Assembly (NCBI GenBank): GCA_951213105.1 | Contig: OX578133.1 | Coordinates: 145,342,051-145,406,050 of the forward strand | Direction of reading: 5' to 3' | DNA from: Amaurobius ferox | Taxonomy: Eukaryota; Arthropoda; Arachnida; Araneae; Amaurobiidae | Length of the DNA: 64,000 nt | In this document: piece by piece, positions 10,741 to 22,930 of the stretch | Numbering within the stretch: position 1 is the stretch's first letter | How the letters are laid out: every line of letters starts with the position of its first letter | Notes under the pieces: model-generated | The model's input: only the letters and a program-made list of their open reading frames with translations | Databases searched by the model: none | What the model was told of the DNA's origin: nothing | Translations under genes and position numbers: made by a program

Positions 10741-12480
10741 CTTAATCTTAATATATTAAGATTAAGAAACTTTGAATGGAATTCATATGATTAATACACG
10801 ATAGACAAATTTTAGTAAATTTTTAAAAAATATATAATGTGTTAAATATATAATATGTTTTGAAGAGAACTTGACTGGTGCTATCATCTACTGCATGATT
10901 TTGGGAATTCATAGGATTAACAGACAAATTTTCAGATGTTCTGATTTTAAGATTGCAATATAAAATAATTGACTGGCAAACCGACTAAAAGAATTTAAAA
11001 AATACATATACTTCTCATGCTTTGAAGACCCGAAGTACTGATTTTAATATTGTGATATTAAAAAAAATATTGCACATTGTCTCAAACAAAAAATTATGTT
11101 TCTGCTATTGGAGCATATGCATATTAATTATGCCCCACAATTCCGAGTAGGGATTGTTTTCTCTAATAGTATTTCTGCACTTTTGCAAACTTGAATGAAT
11201 AAATAAAATTATTCCTTCCTTTAACTCCCAGGCAACTCAGGGAAAAGTCTGCCCAGGCTTATGCCTGGCACATGAGCTTAGGTCCGAGACATGCCAAATT
11301 TTAAGAAAACCACTGTGCCAGGTTCAGGTCATTTTTTTTTAATTCGAGTTGGGGAGACATAAATAAAACAGTCAAGAATAGATCAAAATTGAAGTAGAAA
11401 ACTTTAAAATTACATATGAAAAAATCTGATGCGGACAGCACATGACTTTTACTATATAATGCAATAAATTTACTTCTTTCACAGTGAAAAAATTCTGTAT
11501 AATATTCAAGGCACAATGTTTTAATGTTGAATTGTACATTTGGTGCTCCTCCGAATGTGTAAAACTATTTCAAAGTACCCAATTAATTTATATTTCGCAC
11601 AACTGTAAATGGACAATTATCAATATTGATAGCATCCACAATAAATAACAGTCCATATATTAAAATATTTTAATAATTGATCAATTTGGCTTCAATCATT
11701 AATTTAGCATCACTTTTGCAATTTTGACTATATTGTTTCGTCCATCTAGGGCAACATTGCCCCAAGATGATGATATCTCGCAAAATTAGTTGCCAAGTTC
11801 ACCAAATTCATCTTCAAGTATTAAAAATAGAAAAAAAGAAGAGCATTTCTCATATTAAATTATTGGTCCTAAAAGTACAAAACTGTTACACAAATATCTT
11901 CTCTTATAAAGGGAATGAAGTAGACCCACAAGAATGATATTAACCAATTGTCACATAATATTGCATGAGAAGTGAACATATTTCATGATAATATATTTTT
12001 TAATTTCATATAATAATTTTCATAAATTTATGTGAAAAATGTACAATATCTCAAGAACAGTTCATTTTAGCATTCCAAAGTTTGTGTCAATCGTTTTCCA
12101 ATGAAAAATTGCATAAGAAATGATTATTTATATAACTTCATTGATGGTTTTTGATGATTTTTTTTTTTCAAAAATTCATTCAAAAATTTGGGGAGAGGTG
12201 CTTCCAAACATTCAATTGCATTTAAAAACAATAGGCTTCCAGTGTTCACTGATTGTAGTTCAAGATTTTCTTGAATCGCTCCATTCGTTCATGAGATATC
12301 ATCTCCACAGACTCATGGACATACATACACACAGATATCACCACAAAATCGTTCAATTCGTATTCAGGGATGCATGAAACATGCTCTCCCATCAAAAACT
12401 CAAATTCTTGACCCTGTCACAATACTTTCCTTCTACACTATACTATATATATAAGGAAAGTAAAAGAGGATGGAATGATT
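10741..12480. other. Unassigned intronic sequence with old repeat fragments
   Basis: No gene is supported. 12270-12470 (GAGATATCATC..., ACATACATACACACAGATATC, then a TATATATATAAGGAAAGTAAAAG end) has the look of the 3' end of a dispersed element but has no partner here. The remainder is AT-rich with no structure I can name. Confidence 0.4.
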
Positions 12481-12779
12481 ATCGTAAATGTGACATTTTA
12501 TAGTTACTTTTTCTCATATGCTATCATTGCAATTATAATTGTGATTTATGCTTGGGGCTGCTGTGGCAGAAAATGGAACGATATGAAAAATGCAAACACT
12601 TTGGATGTTCATACCCTCAAACCTAATAGATAATTTTTTTTTTTTTTTGTCAGAAATACGGTCCAGATTATGAATATATAAAATTAATTTCAATATTTTA
12701 ATATTTTGAACTTTTTTCCACCGAAAAAACTTGAAAAAGTAGCTAAGCAAGTTTTTTTTTTTTTTTTTTTCCCTTAATT

Positions 12780-13166
12780 TCTCTCAAAATATCTTCAAAA
12801 CTATAAAAGATAAATATAAATAGTAAGCCACAAAAATATGTGCTAAGAAATTTAGTATAAAAATCTATAGTTATTGTTAATAAAAGCTCTTACAGTTTTA
12901 AATAATCATCTTGTCAAGGTGAAGAAGATTAAAAATTTTCTGATTTCAAGTTTGTAATGTGCATATCTCAAAAACTAAAAGTGCTAGTTCCAAACAATAA
13001 GCAAGAATTTGTAACTCTTTGAAAATACTATTATTGAATTTTGGATCAAGTTCTTTTTCCTTTTAAAAAAAAACTTTTAAAAGTATCTGTTCAAATGAGT
13101 TTTTTCTTCATTACTTTCACTCGAAATATCTTTGAAACAGCAAAAATAGATATAAATAGTAAGTGA
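12780..13166 (+). repeat. Tandem repeat into which an hAT element inserted (continues at 18289)
   Basis: TCTCAAAATATCTTCAAAAC (about 12781) is echoed by TCGAAATATCTTTGAAAC (about 13120), each followed by AGATATAAATAGTAAG-like sequence. The continuation expected after the second unit is found beyond the hAT element, at 18291-18430 (ACAAGAATATG...TCAAGTTTGCAATA). The hAT therefore interrupted this repeat. Confidence 0.65.
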
Positions 13167-13767
13167 AGGGTGAGGAGCAGAAGTGACCTTTGAAAAAAGG
13201 TGAGAAAGGTGATAAATTTTTTCAAAAAGGTGACTAAAAGGTGATTAAAAAATAGAATTCCTACCAATAGAATGAAATAAAATTTGATTACACAAAATTT
13301 TTTTAATTTTTTTTATACTCTCCTACCAAAAAAGACCGCGTAAGATCATAATAGATTTCTTTATTGTGATCCTGGAAGGGGTATGGCCATATAAATATTA
13401 TACAAAATGTTTACACATAAGGTTTATCAAATTTATGAAAACAAAAAATCTACACAAAATTATTCTGAAAATCTAATGATGTATTTATTCTCTTCAATGT
13501 TCCATAAAAACAATTCTAAAAAAAAACTGTCTGGCCTATTGTTTTCTAGGTATCTTAGCAAAAAATGACATAATCATATTTGATTTTCATTTCTCAAAAT
13601 TCCTTCGAATGCTTTAAACCTCCTTTTCTTGCATCTTTTCTTCCACTTACATACTTTTTACACCCTCGAGCATGCTTGAGCCAATTTTGCTGCCTTTAAA
13701 TCATTTTTTTCAAGTGCTTTTTTCAGTTTAGCTGAAGCTTCAGAGAAGCGTTCTTCTCCAGCCTCCT

Positions 13768-16226
13768 CAGGGTGTGTACACTTTTTGAAAGCGAATTTCA
13801 AGGACTTTCAAGGACTTTTTCAAGAACATTACAAAAGAAATCAAGGACCTAATTTACCGTTGCACAAAATTGAGTCAGTACAAAAATTGCATTTTTAAGT
13901 TTTTTTTTTTTAAATTAATGAATTTGTAAGAAGTTTTAAATATAAAAATATATTGTTAAACAGAAAAGATGTAACCATATGTAATTATTGACATAATGCA
14001 TGAATTATCTGTTATCACTGAAATTCTTGAAAAAATCTTAATGTATTAACGATAAAAAAAAAAACATCATTATTATATCTCTTACAGTTTAAAAATATGT
14101 ATAGTATATATTATATTAATGGAGTAATAAATATAAAAAAATTATCTTAAGTTTGTATTTATAGTACAATTTAAAAACCTTAATTTTGGAATTCTTCGAA
14201 ACTATTATTTTAACACAAAATATTTGAATTCAAAACACAAACAAAATAGATTCTAGTGAGGACAGTGTAATATATTTTAACCTATAGTTAGAAATGATTG
14301 TAAAAGTTGAAATTCAAATCAAAGATATAATTCTCAAATTTTATTATTGAACACAAAACATATTGAACAGCTGAAACAAAATTTGATATTAGCATTTTCA
14401 AAAATTTATGAAAACAAAAAACATTAAATTAAATATTTATGTCACACTTATCCCATACCTCACCTCTGAATTAGATAGAAAAATAAATCAATAATAAACC
14501 ATAACAAATGTTATTATATTACTTACAAGGGAACCTCAACTTTTGTGAAAATAATTAAAAAATTAACCTTTGTCATCAACCAAAATATGAAAACAACCTT
14601 GTTTAGTCAAGTTAATGTGCAGCAATAGCGAGATGGATGGAAAAGCATAATTAAGTACAACGTACTCTCGACAACAGCCGCGAAAAAAAACTGAATTTCA
14701 CAATCGTACTATTTATGTGAAAATAATTAAAAAATTAACCTTTATCATCAACCAAAATATGAAAACAACTTTGTTTAGTCAAGTTAATGTGCAACAATGG
14801 ATGGAAAAGGATAATTACGTACTCTCGGAAATGCCTGCAAAAAGAAACTGAATTTCACGATCGTACTATTTATGTGAAAATATTTAAAAAATTAATGTTC
14901 ATAATCAACCAAAATATGAAAATAACCTTGTGTAGTCAAGTTAATGTGCAACAATAGGGAGATGGATGGAAAAAGATAATTACGTACTCTAGGCAACACC
15001 CGCGAAAAAAAAACTGAATTTCATTATAGTACTATTTATGTGAAAATTAAAAAATTAACCTTTATAATAAACCAAAATATGAAAATAAGCTAGTTTAGTT
15101 AAGTTAATGTGAAACAATAGGGAGATGGAGATAGATGGAAAAGGATAATTGCGTACTCTCTGAAATGCCCACGAAAAAAAAACTAAATTTCACGATCATA
15201 CTATTTATGTGAAAATAATTTAAAAATTAGCCTTTATAATCAATCAAAATATGAAAATAAATTAGTTTAGTCAAGTTCATATGTAACAATAGGGAGATGG
15301 AAATCGATGGAAAAGGATGATTGCGTACTCTCGGCATCAGCCGCAAAGAAAACAAAAAAACTGAATTTCACGATCGTACTATTTATATTAAAAAGTTAAC
15401 CTTTATAATAAACCAAAATATGAAAATAAGCTAGTTTAGTCAAGTTAATGTGCAATAATAAGGGGACGGAGATAGATGGAAAAAGTATGTGAAAAGTATG
15501 TGATGGAAAAAGGAAATTGTGTACTTTCAGCAAAGCCCGAAAAAAAAAAAAAGACTGAATTGCGCAATCTTATAATTTAAGCGAAATATAATTTAATAAA
15601 ATATTTCTTTATTTTTCTCGCACTATAAAAATCAAGTCTATTGTTCTGATATGAAATCATTAGAAGAAAATGGATGTAAACTGATAATTTTGGACTCTCG
15701 GCAAAACAGGGAATATGAATTGAATGGTGAGATGCATGGATTTCACAGGATTTTCCGTAGTTTTGAGAGTAATGTCCATAAAACCATAAGATGAAGTACA
15801 AATTAAAAATTATTAGTAAGCCATAAAAGTTGGCATCTCTGAGAATGATGAGAGCCGTAGAGCAAACGTAAAACAAAACAGGATATCAGAAACGCAACAC
15901 GCCAGGACCATTCAAAATGCAAACCATGTGGTAATGACAAAACAAGCAGCCACCATTCGCCAGAAACAAGTAATGGGAGGAACCGATTAAACTAGGATTG
16001 ACAGCGCCGGGAAAAAGAGAACTGGTTTGAGAATATGATGTAATGCGTGACATAGGAATTCTAGTAAAACCGAAATTTTGCAGTTTTTAAATTAGAAATG
16101 AGAAATTCCAAGGACATTCCAGAACTTTTTGAAAATATTCCCAATTTTCCAGGCTATTCAAGGCCCTGGAAAAAAATAATGAAATTCAAGGACTTTCCAG
16201 GTTTTCCAGGCCGCATACGCACCCTG
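13768..16226. mobile_element. Non-autonomous hAT-like element inserted in hAT A
   Basis: The ends are CAGGGTGTGTACAC at 13768 and its near complement GCATACGCACCCTG ending at 16226. Subterminal AAGGACTTTCAAGGACTTTT and TCCAGGTTTTCCAGG motifs are typical of one hAT group. CCTCCT flanks both sides (13762-13767 and 16227-16232). This 6-bp duplication is shorter than the usual 8, possibly by erosion. On the minus strand, the hAT A coding reads through the two flanks when one CCTCCT is kept, which proves this is an insertion. It has no transposase gene but contains a six-unit tandem array. Confidence 0.8.
14530..15600 (+). repeat. Tandem array, six ~157-172 bp units
   Basis: The anchor CAACCAAAATATG (with variants) begins near 14577, 14749, 14906, 15069, 15241 and 15410, giving periods of 172, 157, 163, 172 and 169 bp. 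Each unit has GAGATGGATGGAAAA, CGTACTCTCGGCAA, a CGCGAAAAAAAACTGAATTTCAC block and TTTATGTGAAAATAATTAAA. The array lies inside the hAT-like element 13768-16226. Related arrays occur at 25260 and 8120. No spacers of differing sequence exist, so it is not a CRISPR array. Confidence 0.9.
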
Positions 16227-16244
16227 CCTCCTTAGTTTGTAGGT

Positions 16245-16303
16245 TGAAGACCCAGACCGTCCGACTCGTCCAGAGGACTAAGAGCAGCTATTTGGACGGA
16301 CGG
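16245..16303 (-). mobile_element. 59-bp mini-retroposon, copy A
   Basis: It is flanked by a perfect 15-bp duplication CCTTAGTTTGTAGGT at 16230-16244 and 16304-16318. The core contains CCCAGACCGTCC and TTTGGACGGACGG, which form a terminal stem (CCGTCC 16257-16262 with GGACGG 16294-16299) around an inner GTCCAGAGGAC hairpin. It matches the 3' end of the SINE family in reverse orientation. The copy lies 3 bp from the right end of the hAT-like element. Confidence 0.85.
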
Positions 16304-16318
16304 CCTTAGTTTGTAGGT

Positions 16319-17790
16319 GTTCTTTTTGCTTGTCATTCAGAGCCGTAGTCTCACATTCGATTCACTTTTTTATTTTTTCCATCTTTTTCATATCTTCTTC
16401 AGAATCCTTTCTTCTTTGTTCTTCTTTTTGTTTTTCTTCTAATTCGATTTTCTTTTTCCTCTCACAATCTTCCATAAAGGCAGTGTACTTTGAATGTGCT
16501 TATTACCCATACTTAATAAGTTTTGGATCAATGGGTACAAAAAGAAAATGGAGGTATTGTTTCAAGACATCCTTCACTATCAATATACTATTTAAAAATC
16601 TTTCTGTCATTGCTGACTTATCTTCCACTAATATATGCTTAGAAATGGAAAATCTTCTCTCTATGTCAGCATTTCCATGCAACAAAATAAGAGCAGCCTT
16701 TATAACTTTTGAAGCATTCGGAAACTTAATATCTCTTGATAATAAGTCCCTTTTTGAGATGTGTTGTTGCCAATAATCATCAATAGCTTTATTTTCAAAT
16801 GTTGTATCATCTCTTTGTTTCCAGTTGTAAAACTTTCCACTCATCTAATAAATAATTTAATTGAACAAGAAATGGCATAATTTTTGCAACTTTCAATATG
16901 TCTCTGCAGCTTCTAGCCTTTGTTCTTTTGGGTCCAAAATTCTAAAACTTTTAAGTGATCCATTTGATAAGCAAGTCTTTTCCATCACATGCTTACAAGC
17001 AGTAATGCAATGATTTCAAACTTCTTTTAGAAACAACAACTTATCATTTTCTTTCAGTTTAGAAAGTTCGTCTGTGACATTAATGATAAGTTCGTCAAGA
17101 GAAAGTAGATTACTAACTGTGAAGAGTTCATCAAGATCAACTTTAGGAAAATCAGTGATTTTTCTAATGACAGGAGTTTTCAAAACATGAGCTATGAAGG
17201 TCTGAAGAACTTTCCCTATTTCTTCATTCAATTTGTGGATCATGGGTGCTTGACACTGAAAATGTTGTGTGAACTTTCTGAATAGTTCTGCTGATGAAAT
17301 AATGAAATGAAGTTAAGTTTTTATCGAAGGTTTCTTTAAAGCACTCACAACAGCCTTGTAGGAGTTGGATTGAAGAACAGACGCATATTTTTTTCAGAGG
17401 CACATGCTAAAAGAAATAGAACTGAATAATGTCCCACAGCTCCAAAATCCTGTTGGCTGAAGGTCCAAAGATAAGCCACCTTGTTGTTGCATGTTTCAAA
17501 AATTTATGGTGTGGAATATTAGATTTAGATTGGATTTCTTCAAACTCTTCCCAGTGGGCAGGCCAACCATCAAAATAATGGTAAATTTTGATTATCAGCT
17601 CAGAAGCTTCTTCACCTAAACTCTCCCAATGCCTTTACATATGTATTATGCATTGTGTGGATGTTGCAGGTACCTATAAGTCTTGTTCCTCGTGTCTCCT
17701 GGATACTACTATCGAAAAGTCTAAATACTTTTTTATTAGCATTAGGTCCGTCTGGATCCAAGTATTAGACATCTATTTTGTGATAAATTA
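16319..17790 (-). pseudogene. hAT A transposase relic
   Basis: Reading from high to low coordinates, fragments of a hAT transposase appear in order. A stretch around 17600-17680 (NIHTMHN-type) is followed by YHYFDGWPAHWEEFEEIQ (about 17565). Next comes TTRWLIFGPSANRILELWD (about 17470), then an acidic helical segment at 17016-17243. The C-terminal dimerisation motif LILLHGNADIERRFSISKHI lies at about 16650, and a Glu/Lys-rich coiled-coil tail at 16330-16500. Frame changes and stops separate the pieces. The tail continues as EERFSEASAKLKKALE at 13690-13760, on the other side of the inserted hAT-like element. The GNADIERRFS motif is diagnostic of hATC domains. It is non-functional. Confidence 0.8.
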
Positions 17791-17937
17791 GCCTCAGAAA
17801 GTGCTTCACATATGATGTATTTGATGCAATGTTTCTCCATCATCTTTACCTAAATCACCTCATCATTTACCTCATCATTGGGGCTTAACTTATAAGGCCT
17901 TCCTACACAATTATAATAGGAGAACAGAAAAGCTACA

Positions 17938-17939
<2 letters not shown>

Positions 17940-17992
<53 letters not shown>

Positions 17993-18042
17993 AAAGAAAG
18001 AAAGAAAGAAAGAAAGACAGAGAGAAAGAGAAAGAGAGAGAA
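17940..18042. repeat. Compound microsatellite (AT)n (GAAA)n (GAGA)n
   Basis: About 50 bp of alternating AT is followed by repeated AAAG and then GAGAAAGAG units. Apparent reading frames through it are low-complexity artefacts. Confidence 0.97.
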
Positions 18043-18433
18043 GACATACAATAAGACATACAATAATAATCATTCATCTTCAAGCCTCTTCTTCTGAAAT
18101 TATTATCGAATCCCAACTACAAAAGTGTGATCGTGCAAGATACTAAATAAATGAAAATTATGTACAAATATGGGTAAAATGTACATTTCCACCCAATATA
18201 GTAAAAAAAGGTTGAAAAGAATGATAACAACTGAAAAAAGTGACCAATTCAAAAAAAGGTGATAAAAGGTGACTGACTTTTCACCTTATAAGTGACAAGA
18301 ATATGTATCAGTAAGTTTAGTTTCTCAAATCCATATTTATTTATTTTTAAATCGCTTATTGTTTTTGAGTAGTTGTCTTGTAAGTTAAAGATGATTGAAA
18401 ATTTTCAATTTTTCAAGTTTGCAATACTTATTA

Positions 18434-19295
18434 CAGTCGAGCCTGTCTTAAATGGAATTTCAGAGGACCAGAAAAATTTTCTGTCTTGAAAAGGTTTCCG
18501 TTTCATGCAGGTTATTTCAGGAAAAGTGAAGATTAATGTATAACTGGGAATACAGGTTGTCCATATGTAATTAATCACCTGAAAAACTTTAAAAATTCTG
18601 AAAAGTGTATTTAGATGCACTTGATTAATACTATATTATACTATAATAGATAATTTAATTATTTTAAATATGTATATACATACATTTTTGCATACTGCGA
18701 TCACAGGAGTACATGTAAATAAAAAAATACTGTACCATGTCCTTGATTTTTAACTTATTACTACAACTTAAAACCTAGATGAATTGACTTACAGGCAAAA
18801 TATTACTGCTTAAAAAGAAACAAAAAATAAATTAATAAAAAAAAAATACTGTATTTTTTATTGAGATGGACTTCTAAAATAATCCAACATGGTTTCTTGG
18901 ACATATGTCTTACTAATAATGCAACTTTCAGTTAAAAATCATGCATTGATTAATATTTCTAGCATTTCAAAATCTTTCTGATTAACTGAAATTTCTTGAA
19001 GTTCTGAAACAGCTTTCCGAAAATCATCAAATGATTTAATAGAAAGTACTGTGGAAAATTGTTCTCTTGTAAATAAATGGATGAAATAGTTAGATGATTT
19101 TTTCCATTCTTTGTTTGTTATAACAGATGCTTTATTAACAAATTATTTTAAATTAGCCTTCCATTTCTGCATTGTGCAGATTCCGTTTCTCACAGGAGAA
19201 ATAACATACATTTCCTATATTTTGGACAGAGTAATATTTTCCACTTATTACAGTGTTCCGTTTCCTACAGTTTCCATTTTAAACAGGTTTGCCTG
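18434..19295 (-). mobile_element. Tigger/pogo-type deletion element
   Basis: The inverted ends CAGTCGAGCCTGTCTTAAAT and (reverse) CAGGCAAACCTGTTTAAAAT are flanked by TA at 18432-18433 and 19296-19297. The 862-bp interior has a decayed minus-strand frame at about 18880-19080 (VLSIKSFDDFRKAVSELQE, then YVQETMLDYF) that may be the C-terminal part of a Tigger transposase. The catalytic core is absent. The class call rests on the ends and TA duplication. Confidence 0.7.
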
Positions 19296-19299
19296 TATC

Positions 19300-20990
19300 G
19301 CAATAATTTTACAGATCTAAATAAATTTTATACATTAAATAATTAGAAAAAATCTAAAAAATTAAAAAAAATTCTAGAAAAAATTGCAATAAATAATTTT
19401 AAAACATATTTTAAAAAACTAAAATAAATAACTTAAGATCTAAAAATATTTTATTACATTAAAATTTTTAAAAAAGATCTAACAAAATCAAATAAATAAT
19501 TTTAGGGAGAAAAATAATATTTAGAAAAAATATATATAAAATAAATAATTTTAGGAAAGATCTACAAAATTAAAAAACTTACAATAAATAATTTTTAAAA
19601 AGATCTAAAATAATTTAAGGGAAGATCTAAAGAAATGCACAACATTTAAAATTCGCGATACTTTTTTATAATAAGATAAAAGATACTGGTCATTTATATT
19701 GTACTAAAAAAAGAAATAACACAAGCAAAAAATAAAATCATAAAATTAAAAATAAATATGAGAAACCCCCATTAAATCGAAACAGAAATTTTATAAGTTA
19801 ACCAAGCTAAAGAAAATAAATATTAAGCTTAAAACTTCATTAAAATATTAAATATTTAGTAAACTTCCATTAATACGGTGTGAAATTCCCAGAGTCCTGT
19901 TGTCTGTATCATTCCCTGTTGTCTGTATCAAAATTCCAGGTATTGCATACTGCTATTTTAACGATAATTTCAAAAAATTAATTTTAGATTTAATTGATAC
20001 AATGAATACATGACAGTGCAAAAAAACCATTCAAAATAACCTGAAATGTTTTATGTTTGTAAACATTTAATTGATAGAATGTACAGATTTAATTGATACC
20101 GTGAATACATGACAGTATAAAAAAAGAACATTCAAAATAAGAAATGTTTTATGTTTGTATACAATTTTGTTTGCATACAACTTAGAAACAAAGGACCAGT
20201 CCAGACTTTACTTATTCCAGAACTTTCCGAATTATAGAATTTGGATTTTTTCTATTTTCAAATTTTATAAAAAAATTTTGAAAAATCTGTATCATTGCTC
20301 CAAATTATCCAAATTATAGCATGTTGCCTACCCTTTATTTTAAAGGGCTTGAAAAAATATTTCGATTGATACCAAGTTTAATAATGTTCCCCTGAGTGGG
20401 ACTTTTCATGACAGCTACAAAATAATTCAACTTATATTCAACTTTATTCACTTTACCCCAGATTTTTTAAAAGGTAGATCTTTTTGCAATTCAAGGTCAA
20501 AAGTAAAAGGTCAAATTGAATGACCTTGAAATAAAACAAAATGTTGTTAACAGGATTGTGAATATGGCAAATAAAAGACCAAACATTAAACTACAAAATA
20601 AGTCTTTTTTTCAATACAATCAGTACATTAGGTCAATAGATACATGCATGTCCAGAATCTTGAAAAACTACAAGAAAAGTCACTGAAGAAAAGTCAAGAA
20701 CACTGAAAAGTCTCTAAATTTTTATAAATAAAAACTAATACAAATTGAAAGCCAAAATTTTGCATAGTCTCATTGGAAAACAAAATGGCCATATTTGAAA
20801 AAAGAAATCTGAAATTCGGGTTGTGGGCTCTGTTGATTTGACATGGAATGACAGACGCATGGTTAAATAAAATAGGGCATGAATTGTGTCTGGTGTCTGC
20901 AATGTATAATTTAATGAGAAAACAGACCTCACTTACGAAACATGAAACATTATATTTTACAAACACAGAAACTGAAAATATACACATGTA
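19300..20990. other. Host intron with dispersed repeat blocks
   Basis: 19320-19800 is A/T-rich simple sequence with many AAATAATTTT runs. 19870-20010 resembles 24240-24350 (AAATTCCCA...CTGTTGTCT...CTGCTATTTTAACRA). 20190-20400 resembles 36610-36790 (TAGCATGTTGCCTACC / CAGCATGTCAACC, then TTTCGATTGATACCA). No gene is supported. Confidence 0.5.
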
Positions 20991-20995
20991 CATAC

Positions 20996-21063
20996 TTTTT
21001 TATCTTCATATTCTGGTTTTTGTTCTGATACTTTGTCAATCTTTGCATCAGGGGCATTACTTC
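20996..21063 (-). CDS. Host gene exon (DIDO1/PHF3-like), short linker
   Basis: A 68-bp exon lies between acceptor TTTTACAG (AG at 21064-21065) and donor GTATGT (GT at 20994-20995). It starts with two bases that complete a Gly codon begun in the 31138-31265 exon and ends in phase 0, as the 2678-2929 exon requires. It encodes 22 further residues, NAPDAKIDKVSEQKPEYED in its middle, a charged linker. It is supported by canonical splice sites and phase matching on both sides. The match could be chance for so short an exon, but two independent phase constraints are met. Confidence 0.75.
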
Positions 21064-21547
21064 CTGTAAAAGAATTACATCAAACTAAAAACTTCATAAA
21101 ATGCATGCTTTTGAAATTAAAGTTTAAAATGCAGATAAAACTGTAAAAGTAATTAAAAATATCAGAAATCTTTATGGGCAGCCTTGAATTACATAAAATC
21201 AAGAAGATAAAAATAGATTTAAACAGTGCAGGAATTCTGTTTTAAAGCCAATAAAATGCTAGCTGTGTTGCAGCAACTGCCGAACAACAACTTGCTTCAT
21301 AGGATAAAGAAACTTCACACAGCAATTTATTTGTGCCAGATTCTTATGATCTGACTCTAATGGGAACCCAGTAATAAATTTCAATACAGTCTGACAATGC
21401 ACAGTATTTACCATTTCTGCAAAATTTCCATTAATAAAACCCCGTTTCTGTATGCTTCTAATAACAGAGAATTTGATTCTTAATTTGTAACATAAAATTC
21501 TAACAGTCTGTTTTTATTAGCAACTTGGCAATTCAATTTTACAAATA

Positions 21548-22393
21548 CAGTATGCGACCTCTTATCCGGCATCCCAATATCCGGACTCTCCCAAAACCGG
21601 AATGCAGCAAAATAACGCAAATTCTGCGCCAACACTCAATTATTTGCCAAAAATTGCGCCAAATAGCAATTTTTTGTGTAAAATCCCACCAAATGATTTT
21701 TTGCCTTAATTAGCAATATTAATATTATAAAATAATGCGTTGAAAATCTACATTTTTCTCACTTCAACTGTTTGTGATCTTGACATAAACAAAGGTCTGG
21801 CTGAATCCACAACTTACCACACTGGAAATGTTGCTAAAAATATTTCCAGAAGAAGAGGAAAACTACAAGTATCATGGAGGTAAAAGTGAACTCTACCTTC
21901 ATGGTGGATATATTTATTCCATGTCAGATAAACATACTTTCGACGAATGACAAAACAGTTTGTTTGTGAAACGATGTAAAAAACTTATATTTTTACAAAA
22001 AAATTTTTTTTTCTTTTTTAGAATGGGTGTGCGTTCATTTGATGCCTCGATGACTTCGTAGTGGTAAAGTGATGTCATAATGTTTTTCACTGCAAAGTGA
22101 CTGGGGCTTTTGGAAAAGGCTATGGAATCTAAAAAAATTTGCAAAGATTTTAAATTTTTTTTCTCGTGTATTAGTAAGTTTATAATTTTCAATTTATAGA
22201 TTTCATTTTCACATATTTTTGAAATTCTTAACATAAAAATTAACTTTTGGCATTTCCAGTTAACCGTTTTGTTAACTGTACGCTGTTTAGAAAACTGTTT
22301 TACTGTTTTAGAAAAAGTGTTCTGAATTATGGAAAAACCCCTTATCCAGAATGCCTGAAGTCCCGAACATTCCGGATAATAGATCCTGTACTG
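21548..22393. mobile_element. Tigger/pogo-type MITE
   Basis: The left end CAGTATGCGACCTCTTATCC and the complement of the right end, CAGTACAGGATCTATTATCC, are inverted repeats. Each is followed inward by a second CCGGA-type motif, and they are flanked by TA (21546-21547, 22394-22395). The 846-bp interior has no transposase domain. These ends match the pogo/Tigger style (CAGTANNGNNTCNNTTATCCGGA). Confidence 0.8.
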
Positions 22394-22639
22394 TACCTAG
22401 TATTTTAAAGATTATGACCAGTGTATAACTTAAGGTATTTATTAATTTTCAAGGTACATCATTTTATCCTAGAGCATAATATTTCTTAATTATATAGAAT
22501 GCCTAGTTCCACCCTTAAAATTAACTAGGAATTAAATTTATTAAATTTTTCCAAATACATCTGATATTTTGCTTTGTTTTATTATACAGGTGAAATTTAG
22601 ATGCTGTTTGAACAGTACAATCACTCATCTTAAAAAATA

Positions 22640-22930
22640 TTTGTTTGTATGTCTGTATATCTGTAGTAGGAAATCTAAGTTTCTTACAGTGACGAAATTT
22701 ACTATAAAGGTACTTCAGGACCTAGGATAATATAGTTTGGCAAGATTTCTTTAAAATTTGAATTAGTTTTTCCGTAATTTTCTGAAGCAGGATTTTGAGT
22801 GATATGCGCACAAATCAGTTCCTTAGCGATCGAAAAGATATGTTCTTTCTAACGATGTTTGAACTGAATCTGTAGAACAATTGCTTCATATTCATTTATT
22901 TATTTATTTTTAAATCAGCAAAATATGGAT
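22640..22930 (+). repeat. Dispersed repeat family, third copy
   Basis: It contains TGTATGTCTGTATATCTGTA, ACAGTGACGAAATTT, AAGGTACTTCAGGACC and a T-run with AATTTGAATTAGTTTTT. These are the same blocks, in the same order, as 5579-5720 and 3280-3589. Confidence 0.6.

Larger units (their letters stand above)
13167..18288 (-). mobile_element. hAT element A (old, autonomous-type, itself interrupted)
   Basis: The left end AGGGTGAGGAGCAGAAGTGACC (13167) and the complement of the right end, AAGGTGAAAAGTCAGTCACC, match as imperfect inverted repeats. They are flanked by TAAGTGA on both sides (13160-13166 and 18289-18295), 7 of the expected 8 bp. The interior encodes a decayed hAT transposase on the minus strand. 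Its C-terminal coding was split by insertion of a second hAT element (13768-16226). Without the insertion the element would be about 2.7 kb. It also carries a microsatellite at 17940-18042. Confidence 0.75.

Noticed and set aside
14530..15600. Regular array resembling a CRISPR locus
   Set aside because: Units of 157-172 bp follow each other without unique spacers, there are no cas genes, and the genome is eukaryotic. It is a tandem repeat within a transposon.
16330..16776. 148-residue plus-strand frame
   Set aside because: Antisense shadow of the hAT A transposase C terminus, whose minus-strand reading has the GNADIERRFS motif.
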